Source: Thermoplasmata archaeon (GTDB lineage Archaea > Thermoplasmatota > Thermoplasmata > Halarchaeoplasmatales > Halarchaeoplasmataceae). Taken from it: 5,226 bases of DNA. Below, one piece after another: positions 1-5,226 of the stretch. Made by a program: the position numbers and the translations under genes. The notes beneath the pieces were generated by a model. The model was not told the DNA's origin. It searched no databases and worked only from the letters and a program-made list of their open reading frames with translations. Position 1 is the stretch's first letter; every line of letters starts with the position of its first letter. The stretch covers positions 1 to 5,226 of the forward strand of contig SKVC01000156.1 in NCBI GenBank assembly GCA_007129655.1. The letters run 5' to 3'.

Positions 1-199
1 CGCTGCCAGCGACGCACTTGTAGGTGCACAGATGGCTTTCTCCGGTGTTGTAGGAGGAATAGCAAATGTTCGTATCAATCTGAAAGATATGGACGATCAG
101 GATTACATCTCATCCATGGAATCACGATGCGAATCACTGCACGGTGAATATCTCGATAAGCTCCACAAAGTCATAGATATGGTGGAAAAAAAGGTATAG
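1..199 (+). CDS. Formimidoyl-THF cyclodeaminase / methenyl-THF cyclohydrolase family protein, 3' end only
   Basis: The frame is open from base 2 to a TAG at 197-199 and gives 65 residues of a C-terminus; the start lies upstream of the window. Seen: a Ser-Asp pair (visible residues 3-4), a small-residue-rich helix (GAQMAFSGVVGGIA), then NVRINLKDMDD (visible 22-32) and a polar, charged helical tail to the end. Known: the SD...NVRIN arrangement followed by a helical tail is typical of the FTCD_C family, a cytoplasmic all-alpha fold. Family members convert 5-formimino-THF to 5,10-methenyl-THF plus ammonia, or (FchA type) interconvert methenyl-THF and formyl-THF. Inferred: a stand-alone folate one-carbon enzyme. 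The fragment cannot separate cyclodeaminase from cyclohydrolase, or exclude fusion to a formiminotransferase domain. Its stop lies two bases before the phosphatase ATG, so the two are probably co-transcribed. Confidence 0.78.
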   Translation, partial: AASDALVGAQMAFSGVVGGIANVRINLKDMDDQDYISSMESRCESLHGEYLDKLHKVIDMVEKKV

Positions 200-201
200 C
201 G

Positions 202-1005
202 ATGAACGATAAACCAACCGAAGGACAATTTATCTCACTTCTAGAGAAGGCCGCCTACAGATGTAAGGAAGCAGTAGTAACAAGGAGAAACTGGGACGAA
301 TTCATGGTCGTAGGCGACACACACGGACACTATATGTCTACGATATACGCTTTGGAGATTTCAGAAGTCCTTGACATACCTATCGTATTTTTAGGAGATT
401 ATGTCGACAGAGGGCCGGAACAACTGAAAAACCTTTGTGCTGTTTTGGAGGCTAAGTTGGAAAGACCGGATGAGGTGGTGTTATTGAGGGGAAACCACGA
501 AGATATTCAACTCAACGAATACTATGGCTTTATGGATGTTATCAATGCACACTATTCACGCTTCGTCCTAGGCTACTTAGAAGAATTGTACCGCTCTCTA
601 CCACTAGCAGTTGTGATGTCCGAAAAATATTTTTTGACGCACGCCGGCATCCCAAGTGAAACTATCGAAATAAACCATTTACAATCTACCTCTGAAGACG
701 ACCTAGCCTATCAAGAACTTTTATGGAACGATCCCAGCGAAGAAACAGATTGGTATATGATTAACCATTTCAGAGGATGCTATTCATACTTCGGTTACAA
801 GGCAGTTGAAGAATTCCTGAAAGTAAACGATCTTTCATACATAATTAGGGGCCATATGTGCGATCCTGAAGGATACCGATGGTATTTTGATGACAAATTA
901 TTGTCGATTTTTTCTTCGCCGAATTACTGTGAAAACGATAAGGCCTGTTACGCACTTGTGATGAATGAAAAACCCGAGGCAAGAAGACTGTTGAAAGTAT
1001 ATTGA
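202..1005 (+). CDS. PPP-family (PP1/PP2A-like) Ser/Thr protein phosphatase
   Basis: A 267-residue cytoplasmic metallophosphatase, near the minimal PPP catalytic core length. It should hydrolyse phosphoserine/phosphothreonine (possibly phosphotyrosine) using two metal ions. Signature motifs appear in order: GDTHGH 38-43, GDYVDRG 65-71, RGNHE 96-100, LTHAGI 145-150, LWNDP 174-178, RG...YFG 191-198, IIRGH 214-218 and FSSPNYC 237-243. The expected metal ligands D39, H41, D66, N98, H147 and H218 are all present, as are the catalytic-type H99 and the phosphate-binding arginines R70, R96 and R191. The SSPNYC segment and RG-YFG element match PP1/PP2A-type enzymes better than ApaH or lambda-type phosphatases, which lack that C-terminal part. 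No signal peptide or membrane helix is visible. The ATG at 202 follows the upstream stop by two bases, with a weak AAGGT ribosome site at 191-195; a long N-terminal lead (34 residues) precedes the first motif. The protein substrate is unknown. Confidence 0.92.
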   Translation: MNDKPTEGQFISLLEKAAYRCKEAVVTRRNWDEFMVVGDTHGHYMSTIYALEISEVLDIPIVFLGDYVDRGPEQLKNLCAVLEAKLERPDEVVLLRGNHEDIQLNEYYGFMDVINAHYSRFVLGYLEELYRSLPLAVVMSEKYFLTHAGIPSETIEINHLQSTSEDDLAYQELLWNDPSEETDWYMINHFRGCYSYFGYKAVEEFLKVNDLSYIIRGHMCDPEGYRWYFDDKLLSIFSSPNYCENDKACYALVMNEKPEARRLLKVY

Positions 1006-1013
1006 CCAAAACG

Positions 1014-1034
1014 TTTTTATCCTCTATCTTTTTT
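1014..1034 (+). terminator. T-tract candidate terminator for the folate/phosphatase unit
   Basis: Two runs of T on the plus strand (five at 1014-1018, six at 1029-1034) lie 9 and 24 bases after the phosphatase stop codon. Archaeal termination commonly uses U-rich runs without a strong hairpin, and no strong GC stem is seen here. The same bases also look like promoter elements, so both roles may overlap. Read-through into the ABC genes remains possible. Confidence 0.3.
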
Positions 1035-1049
1035 AAAAGGTCGGTATGC

Positions 1050-1053
1050 GGAG
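1050..1053 (+). promoter_or_regulatory. Ribosome binding site deciding the ATPase start
   Basis: GGAG sits eight bases before the ATG at 1062. It supports that codon over the in-frame TTG at 1002, which lies inside the phosphatase stop region and would add 20 residues unlike an ABC ATPase N-terminus, and over the ATG at 1071, which is 17 bases away. Confidence 0.6.
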
Positions 1054-1061
1054 TCGTTAAA

Positions 1062-1748
1062 ATGAAAACAATGATACGATCAAAGGGGTTAAAAAAGGTA
1101 TACGAGGGCGAGGTCGGTGTACACGCTCTAAGGGGGGTGGATATATCCATAGCCAAGGGAGAGATGGTTGCCGTGATGGGACCTTCAGGATGCGGTAAGA
1201 CTACACTGCTGAACTGTCTCTCAGGTTTGGATGATATATCCGCCGGCAAGGTATGGATAAACGGTAAAGATTTAAACTCCCTGTCGGATAACAAAAAAAC
1301 CGAATTAAGGGCTCTTAACATGGGTTTCGTGTTCCAATTTTATAATCTATTACCGGTACTGACCGCCGTTGAAAACGTGGAGCTGCCTCTGCTACTGGCA
1401 GACAAAGCTAAGTACGCCAATAAAAAAGCCAAAAAAGCACTGGATATGGTCGGTTTGAGCCATAGATACGATCACAGACCATCGGCACTGTCCGGTGGTG
1501 AGCGCCAGCGGGTGACCATCGCCAGAGCTATAGTAAACGAGCCGGACATAATCTGGGCAGACGAACCCACTGGTGATCTTGATACGGAAACCTCGGATAT
1601 GATCATGGAGATACTTTGCAAGCTAAACAAGAAGAACGGACACACCATGGTACTCGTAACCCACGAAGACAGAGTTGCTGGGAGAGCGGAAAGGATAATC
1701 CACATGGAAAGTGGAGTTATCAAAAGTGACTGCTCTAAAGGAGATTGA
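1062..1748 (+). CDS. MacB/LolD-type ABC exporter ATP-binding protein
   Basis: A 228-residue cytoplasmic ATPase that powers the adjacent permease, presumably as a homodimer. Motifs in order: Walker A GPSGCGKTT (40-48), Q-loop in FQFYNLLP (Q92), ABC signature LSGGERQR (143-150), Walker B IIWADEPT with catalytic E168 (163-170), D-loop GDLD (171-174) and switch histidine H201 in VTHED. The segment FQFYNLLPVLTAVENVELPLLL (91-112) is characteristic of the MacB/LolD/FtsE-like group that pairs with FtsX-type permeases, not of nutrient importers. Length is normal for the group. The ATG at 1062 was chosen because GGAG lies eight bases upstream and the domain begins normally at about residue 7 (SKGLKKVY). 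The gene ends six bases before the permease start, and its last codons contain that gene's ribosome site. All catalytic residues are present. The substrate is set by the permease and is unknown. Confidence 0.95.
   Translation: MKTMIRSKGLKKVYEGEVGVHALRGVDISIAKGEMVAVMGPSGCGKTTLLNCLSGLDDISAGKVWINGKDLNSLSDNKKTELRALNMGFVFQFYNLLPVLTAVENVELPLLLADKAKYANKKAKKALDMVGLSHRYDHRPSALSGGERQRVTIARAIVNEPDIIWADEPTGDLDTETSDMIMEILCKLNKKNGHTMVLVTHEDRVAGRAERIIHMESGVIKSDCSKGD
1737..1745 (+). promoter_or_regulatory. Ribosome binding site for the permease, inside the ATPase 3' end
   Basis: AAAGGAGAT overlaps the last ATPase codons. GGAG (1740-1743) is 11 bases before the ATG at 1755 and 14 before the ATG at 1758. No comparable site precedes the next plausible start at 1815, so this site supports the long N-terminus of the permease and tight translational coupling. 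Confidence 0.6.
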
Positions 1749-1754
1749 CGATAC

Positions 1755-4637
1755 ATGATGGGCATCATGATGCTGATAATAGGTATCGTTATAACCGTAG
1801 TCGCCATAGACGCCATGAGGCACAGGGTCCTTTTCAAGATGGGTTTCAGAAATATATTCAGAAGAAAAACAGATACAGTGATAGTCATTCTGGGTCTTCT
1901 TGTGGCCACGGCGATAATATCATCTTCCTTCACCGTGGGGGACACCATGGATAACTGGATCGAAAGTGAGATACTCGGAGAGTGGCAGGAGACCGATGTG
2001 ACGGTGTACAACACGACAATCCAGGGTGGTTACGTGCCAGTAAATTATCACACTTACCTTAGGCTGAAGTCAGATATAATGGAAGCCGACAACGTGGGTG
2101 ACGTGGTAGGTGAAGTCCACGGAAGGGTTTCCGTATTCAATCCCGACTCACTGCTGTCAAGCTCTGATATCCGCACCATCGGCATGGACCTGCAGGAATC
2201 CGACAAATTCGGTGATTTTACCACGAATGGTGAACCCTTCGAGCCGTATCTTGACGACGGTGAGATATTCATCGACACGAAACTGGCGGATGATCTGGAG
2301 GTTGAAGAAGGTCATGATCTGTACATATTTTCACTAGGATATCCTCAGGGACGGTTTTACACGGTGAGGTACATTATCGACAACCACGGTAGAGCGGCCT
2401 TTAACGGTCCTGAAAAGGTGATAATGAACTTTAACGACTCCCAGATGGCATTCGGTATCCCGGGACAAGTAAACTACATACGTGTAACATCCGTGGGCGG
2501 TGTGGAGGGGGGACTGCGCTACAGCGACCAGATATTTGAGGACATAGAAGGTATATTGGAGGAAGAACCCGAGTATCGGGTACTCGAGGCGAGGGGGAAC
2601 AAGAACGAAGTTATGACCGGATTCAAGGATATGATGTCCATGTTCACCGATCTGTTCTTCGTATTCGGGTCCTTCGTAATAATCGCCGCCATCATCTTGA
2701 CTATAAACATATTCGTCATGCTGGGGGAGGAACGGAAGTCCGAGATGGGTATGAGCAGGGCGATAGGCATGAAGAGAAGTCACCTTCGAAGGCTATTTTC
2801 CTATGAGGGTATATTTTACGCCGGAGGCGCTTCCATTATTGGTACCTTCGTGGGCGTGGGTATAGCCTACATAATATTTTACGTCCTGGAAGATATATTT
2901 GCCGTCTTTGGCGGCGACATATCTTTGCTATCCTTCTTCAATTTCACCTCTGAGAGTTTGATCATGGCATTCAGCGCCGGTTTCCTGCTGACCATGATCA
3001 CGATACTGTTTTCAGTCAACCGCATATCAAAGTTAAATATAGTGAGAGCCATAAGAGAGATACCGGAACCACCTGTATCCGGTAAGAGTAAAAAACTGTT
3101 TTACCTGTCTGTAGCTGGTTTGTTTTTGGGATCAGTTATGATACTAGCAGGTATGGATATTAACCAGGCTTGGCTCCCGATCACCGGTGTATCACTGATT
3201 ATCATAGGCATCGGCACCATCTCAAGAAGATGGGTTAGTGACAGGATAGCTTATACGGTTGTGGGCATCTTACTGCTGGTATGGTGGTTACTACCTCCGG
3301 AAGTACTACCGGTTTTCGAAGATTATTCCGCTGGTTTGGAGATGTTCATACTTTCAGGACTTTTCCTTGTGACTGCCGGAATATTGATAATCATGCTCAA
3401 CGGAACGGTTATCACAGGAGTATTGGAGAAAGCCTCAGGCTCCAGAAAGGGTTCCAAAGCTGTGGTTCTGTCCGCGATATCACATCCGTTGAAGGAAAAA
3501 TTTAGAACAGGTATGACGATGTTCATCTTCGCACTTATCATCTTCGCTATAATCGTGATGAGCATGATAGTGGGTATATTCGACACCAACATGGACAGGA
3601 TGATAGAAGAGCAGTCAGGAGGGTATCAGATACTCGCTCTCACCGCCTGGGATCGGCCGATAGATGATATACAACAAGAGATAATGCAAAGTGACCTTAA
3701 CATAAACGATTTCCGAAAGATCGATTCCGCCTCCATGGGTATGGTGACCACAATAGGCGAGGACGGTACCAGTGGTATGAATTCCATCATAGCGGTGGAC
3801 AGTAATTTTGTAAACAATAACACCTTTGGCTTTACCGAATATCTTGACGATTACGATTCCGTTGAAGCGGTATGGGAGGCAGTCATGTCCGATCCCGCGC
3901 TGATGGTAACCAATGATCCCGGTGGTGATTTCGGCCCGCCCATGCCGGGTGCGGTACAGCTCAATTCAACCGTTACCTTCGTGAACAGCGACGGAACACC
4001 CATCGAAAAGAGGGTAATAGGATTCATGGACCAGTTCATTGTACGGGGTTATTTCATCTCAAAGGAATCTGCTGAAACCGATTTCAACATCACAGCCAAC
4101 AATCTCTTTTTCATGAGCGTTGGCGACCAAGTGGATCCGGATGAGATGGGTCGTGATATGGAGAGAGAATTCATAATGTACGGTTTCCAACCCATCGTGA
4201 TCGATACCATCTTCAAAGAGGTTATGAGTGCTCAGTTCATGTTCTTCAACCTATTCACCGGTTACATGGGTCTAGGACTGGTGGTAGGTATAGCGGGTCT
4301 CGGTATAATCAGCTTAAGGGCGGTACACGAAAGACGGCTGGAGATAGGAATGATGAGGGCTATCGGGTTCAAAAGACGTATGATACGATATGTTTTCTTA
4401 ATAGAAAATTCCTTCGTAACCATAGCAGGTATAGTGCTCGGCTCTCTGCTTGGCATAGGTGTAGGATGGTTATTATGGTACGATGGATTCAAGGCCATGG
4501 GTTGGGACTTCTACATACCTTGGACTTCCATCATAACCATAGGGATCATAGCGTACTCAGCTATGCTGTTAACCGCCATCCCGAGCGCTAACAAGGCCAG
4601 CAGGGTTTCCCCGGCTGAGGCACTCAGATTCGATTGA
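1755..4637 (+). CDS. FtsX/MacB-like ABC transporter permease, two fused FtsX halves
   Basis: A 960-residue membrane protein, partner of the preceding ATPase. Hydrophobicity by eye gives an extra N-terminal helix (4-19); helix 1 (41-59) after the basic FKMGFRNIFRRK; an extracytoplasmic domain (about 61-298); three helices (about 300-323, 355-378, 400-422); four linker helices (about 448-466, 473-490, 498-514, 527-550); a helix at 587-609; a second extracytoplasmic domain (about 610-825); and three final helices (about 832-854, 884-908, 924-942). The two FtsX domains carry matching cytoplasmic motifs, ERKSEMGMSRAIGMKR (326-341) and ERRLEIGMMRAIGFKR (859-874), and matching ends, LNIVRAIREI and VSPAEALRFD. 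Known: such permeases with large outside domains act as exporters, lipoprotein extractors or mechanotransmitters rather than channels. Substrate is not inferable. The protein contains no cysteine. The start at 1755 rests on the GGAG site; 1815 is a possible later start that would remove the first helix. Confidence 0.9.
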   Translation: MMGIMMLIIGIVITVVAIDAMRHRVLFKMGFRNIFRRKTDTVIVILGLLVATAIISSSFTVGDTMDNWIESEILGEWQETDVTVYNTTIQGGYVPVNYHTYLRLKSDIMEADNVGDVVGEVHGRVSVFNPDSLLSSSDIRTIGMDLQESDKFGDFTTNGEPFEPYLDDGEIFIDTKLADDLEVEEGHDLYIFSLGYPQGRFYTVRYIIDNHGRAAFNGPEKVIMNFNDSQMAFGIPGQVNYIRVTSVGGVEGGLRYSDQIFEDIEGILEEEPEYRVLEARGNKNEVMTGFKDMMSMFTDLFFVFGSFVIIAAIILTINIFVMLGEERKSEMGMSRAIGMKRSHLRRLFSYEGIFYAGGASIIGTFVGVGIAYIIFYVLEDIFAVFGGDISLLSFFNFTSESLIMAFSAGFLLTMITILFSVNRISKLNIVRAIREIPEPPVSGKSKKLFYLSVAGLFLGSVMILAGMDINQAWLPITGVSLIIIGIGTISRRWVSDRIAYTVVGILLLVWWLLPPEVLPVFEDYSAGLEMFILSGLFLVTAGILIIMLNGTVITGVLEKASGSRKGSKAVVLSAISHPLKEKFRTGMTMFIFALIIFAIIVMSMIVGIFDTNMDRMIEEQSGGYQILALTAWDRPIDDIQQEIMQSDLNINDFRKIDSASMGMVTTIGEDGTSGMNSIIAVDSNFVNNNTFGFTEYLDDYDSVEAVWEAVMSDPALMVTNDPGGDFGPPMPGAVQLNSTVTFVNSDGTPIEKRVIGFMDQFIVRGYFISKESAETDFNITANNLFFMSVGDQVDPDEMGRDMEREFIMYGFQPIVIDTIFKEVMSAQFMFFNLFTGYMGLGLVVGIAGLGIISLRAVHERRLEIGMMRAIGFKRRMIRYVFLIENSFVTIAGIVLGSLLGIGVGWLLWYDGFKAMGWDFYIPWTSIITIGIIAYSAMLLTAIPSANKASRVSPAEALRFD
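2652..3059 (+). other. FtsX domain 1 of the permease
   Basis: Residues 300-435: three membrane helices with the coupling segment E-R-x-x-E-x-G-M-x-R-A-I-G-x-K-R after the first. This segment is expected to contact the ATPase Q-loop region. It is the counterpart of the second domain at 4242-4619; the shared motif shows the permease is an internal duplication. Confidence 0.75.
4242..4619 (+). other. FtsX domain 2 of the permease
   Basis: Residues 830-955: three membrane helices, the same R-A-I-G-x-K-R coupling motif at 868-874, and the family-typical P-A-E-A-L-R ending at 953-958. One polypeptide therefore supplies both membrane halves, so a single ATPase gene suffices for a complete transporter. 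Confidence 0.75.
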
Positions 4638-4642
4638 TACGA

Positions 4643-5226
4643 TTAGAGGGTATAATCTACAGTCCACGTTACAGGGTAACTGGCATCGTTGTATAGCAAA
4701 TAACCGTTACCTGGCTCGAAGATGAAGATCGCAGGGTCGTAGTGATATTCAACATTGTACTCCATCGATGCATGGAAGTAGCCTATCCTGGTAATCTCCA
4801 TAGGTAAGCCGTGGTTGCCAGATATCTCACTGGGCAACCCGACCATATTCCATCCGGGATGCAGGGTGATGTCGGTGCTCGACGGTATATAGCCTTCAAC
4901 GGTAAGGGTGGTATCTGCAGTCATACGTATCCATATGCCCATGGTGTTATCCCATCGGCTCAATCTATTGAAATGATCTGCTCTACCTGGGACATAACTT
5001 TGCCATTCATCTATTGAGGCGTCGTAGTACATCACACGATCGTATTGGCCGTCGATATCTGCTAAGATGGTGGTGATAGAAGGATCGGTTGGAGAAAGAT
5101 TGAAAGAAACGAAGTTCCAACCGTTGGAGTCACCGCCTGAAAACAGTGATATCTCAACAGTAGTTATCGTTATCCATCCGTTTTCTTCGGTAAATGGATA
5201 GTTGTCTACGTTGTCGCCGCCTGGTA
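4643..5226 (-). CDS. Exported surface protein, C-terminal part: probable end of a NosD-like beta-helix plus two GWN modules (5' end beyond window)
   Basis: Read on the minus strand, the frame is open from the window edge to a TAA at 4643-4645, giving 193 complete residues. A GTG at 5033-5035 is only an internal valine codon, since coding continues upstream in the same frame. The visible N-terminus, PGGDNVDNYP (1-10), matches the way NosD-type right-handed beta-helix domains of archaeal surface proteins often end (...IPGG-NVDNYPL). The codon cut by the edge ends in TA, compatible with the expected Ile. Two modules follow, each opening with GWN: GWNFVSFNL (35-43) with YYDAS, WDNTMGIWIRM and LTVEG, and GWNMVGLPS (124-132) with YFHAS, GNGYLLYND and WTVDY. 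The protein is aromatic-, Asp- and Thr-rich, without cysteine or a C-terminal membrane anchor in view. Inferred: secreted or cell-surface, binding or structural. Similar modules are, from memory, common in Thermoplasmatota surface proteins. It converges on the permease with a five-base gap. Confidence 0.8.
   Translation of the reverse strand, partial: PGGDNVDNYPFTEENGWITITTVEISLFSGGDSNGWNFVSFNLSPTDPSITTILADIDGQYDRVMYYDASIDEWQSYVPGRADHFNRLSRWDNTMGIWIRMTADTTLTVEGYIPSSTDITLHPGWNMVGLPSEISGNHGLPMEITRIGYFHASMEYNVEYHYDPAIFIFEPGNGYLLYNDASYPVTWTVDYTL
4655..5122 (-). repeat. Two tandem GWN modules in the surface protein
   Basis: Module 1 spans 4892-5122 (visible residues 35-111) and module 2 spans 4655-4855 (residues 124-190). 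They share the order GWN-x-V, then Y-[YF]-x-A-S, then a short aromatic strand with G-[IY], and a final T-[VW]-T-V-type strand. The match is at protein level and diverged; the DNA is not an obvious direct repeat. The second module is shorter and lacks the WQSYVPGR segment of the first. Confidence 0.6.

Larger units (their letters stand above)
1006..1061 (+). promoter_or_regulatory. Intergenic promoter region of the ABC exporter operon
   Basis: This 56-bp gap is the only real intergenic space on the plus strand. An A-rich CCAAAA (1006-1011), BRE-like, runs into TTTTTAT (1014-1020), TATA-like. A start about 26 bases downstream of its centre would fall near 1043, leaving a leader of about 19 bases that contains the GGAG site at 1050-1053. 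A second T/A block, TTTTTTAAAA (1029-1038), is an alternative TATA box that would place the start near 1060 and give an almost leaderless mRNA. The first reading fits better because it uses the ribosome site. AAAACGTTTT (1008-1017) is a perfect 10-bp palindrome overlapping the candidate box. Assignment is by pattern and spacing only. Confidence 0.4.

Noticed and set aside
1002..1061. In-frame TTG at 1002 giving the ATPase 20 more residues
   Set aside because: It overlaps the phosphatase stop, has no ribosome site, and would make the promoter-like gap coding; the ATG at 1062 has GGAG eight bases upstream and gives a normal family N-terminus.
845..1321. 158-codon open frame on the minus strand
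   Set aside because: It is antisense to the phosphatase C-terminus and ATPase Walker A region and has no recognisable motifs.
1745..1954. Small His/Arg-rich plus-strand frame overlapping the permease start
   Set aside because: It is a shifted reading of the permease N-terminus; the permease frame has the membrane helix and ribosome site.
1472..2014. 180-codon open frame on the minus strand
   Set aside because: It lies antisense to the ATPase signature/Walker B region and the permease N-terminus, both clearly coding; its translation shows no family features.
2334..2783. 149-codon open frame on the minus strand, His/Tyr-rich
   Set aside because: It is a mirror frame of the permease first extracytoplasmic domain; the composition is what antisense of Val/Ile/Asp codons gives.
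4811..5017. 68-codon plus-strand frame opposite the surface protein
   Set aside because: The minus-strand frame is open throughout and shows repeated GWN modules, so this is a shadow.
1..5226. tRNA, rRNA, CRISPR array, insertion sequence or riboswitch
   Set aside because: None was seen; the only noncoding stretch above ten bases is 1006-1061, too short for these, and no terminal inverted repeats or spaced direct repeats were noticed.

Overview
The window reads as a gene-dense archaeal chromosome segment, most likely from an uncultured Thermoplasmatota-like euryarchaeon. The lineage is inferred, not proven. The grounds are frequent ATA (Ile) and AGA/AGG (Arg) codons, a T-rich TATA-like element with an A-rich BRE-like stretch in the one usable intergenic gap, and the gene types present. 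These are a eukaryotic-type PPP phosphatase, a folate cyclodeaminase/cyclohydrolase, a MacB/LolD-type ABC exporter and a NosD-like surface protein with C-terminal GWN modules. There are no tRNA or rRNA genes, CRISPR arrays, insertion sequences or phage genes.

Layout. Positions 1-199 hold the 3' end of a formimidoyl-THF cyclodeaminase / methenyl-THF cyclohydrolase family gene. Two bases later starts a PPP-family Ser/Thr protein phosphatase (202-1005) with all six metal ligands. A 56-bp gap (1006-1061) carries T-tracts, a perfect AAAACGTTTT palindrome and archaeal promoter-like elements. It probably both ends the first transcript and starts the next. An ABC exporter operon follows: a 228-residue ATPase (1062-1748, starting at an internal ATG rather than an upstream TTG) and, six bases on, a 960-residue FtsX/MacB-type permease (1755-4637). 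Converging on it with only five bases between stop codons is the 3' part of a minus-strand gene (4643 to beyond 5226). That reading frame is open to the window edge and encodes the C-terminus of an exported repeat protein.

How the genes work together. The ATPase and permease form one complete transporter: one ATPase (acting as a dimer) with a permease in which two FtsX-type halves are fused. Its large extracytoplasmic domains suggest export, extraction or mechanotransmission of a substrate at the outer membrane face; the substrate cannot be read from the sequence. The folate enzyme and phosphatase look co-transcribed, but no biochemical link is evident. The surface protein is a separate transcription unit. 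Nothing here is clearly a new defence or mobile system. The most unusual items are the eukaryote-like phosphatase next to a one-carbon gene, the atypical 13-helix permease topology, and the tandem GWN modules behind a probable NosD-type beta-helix.
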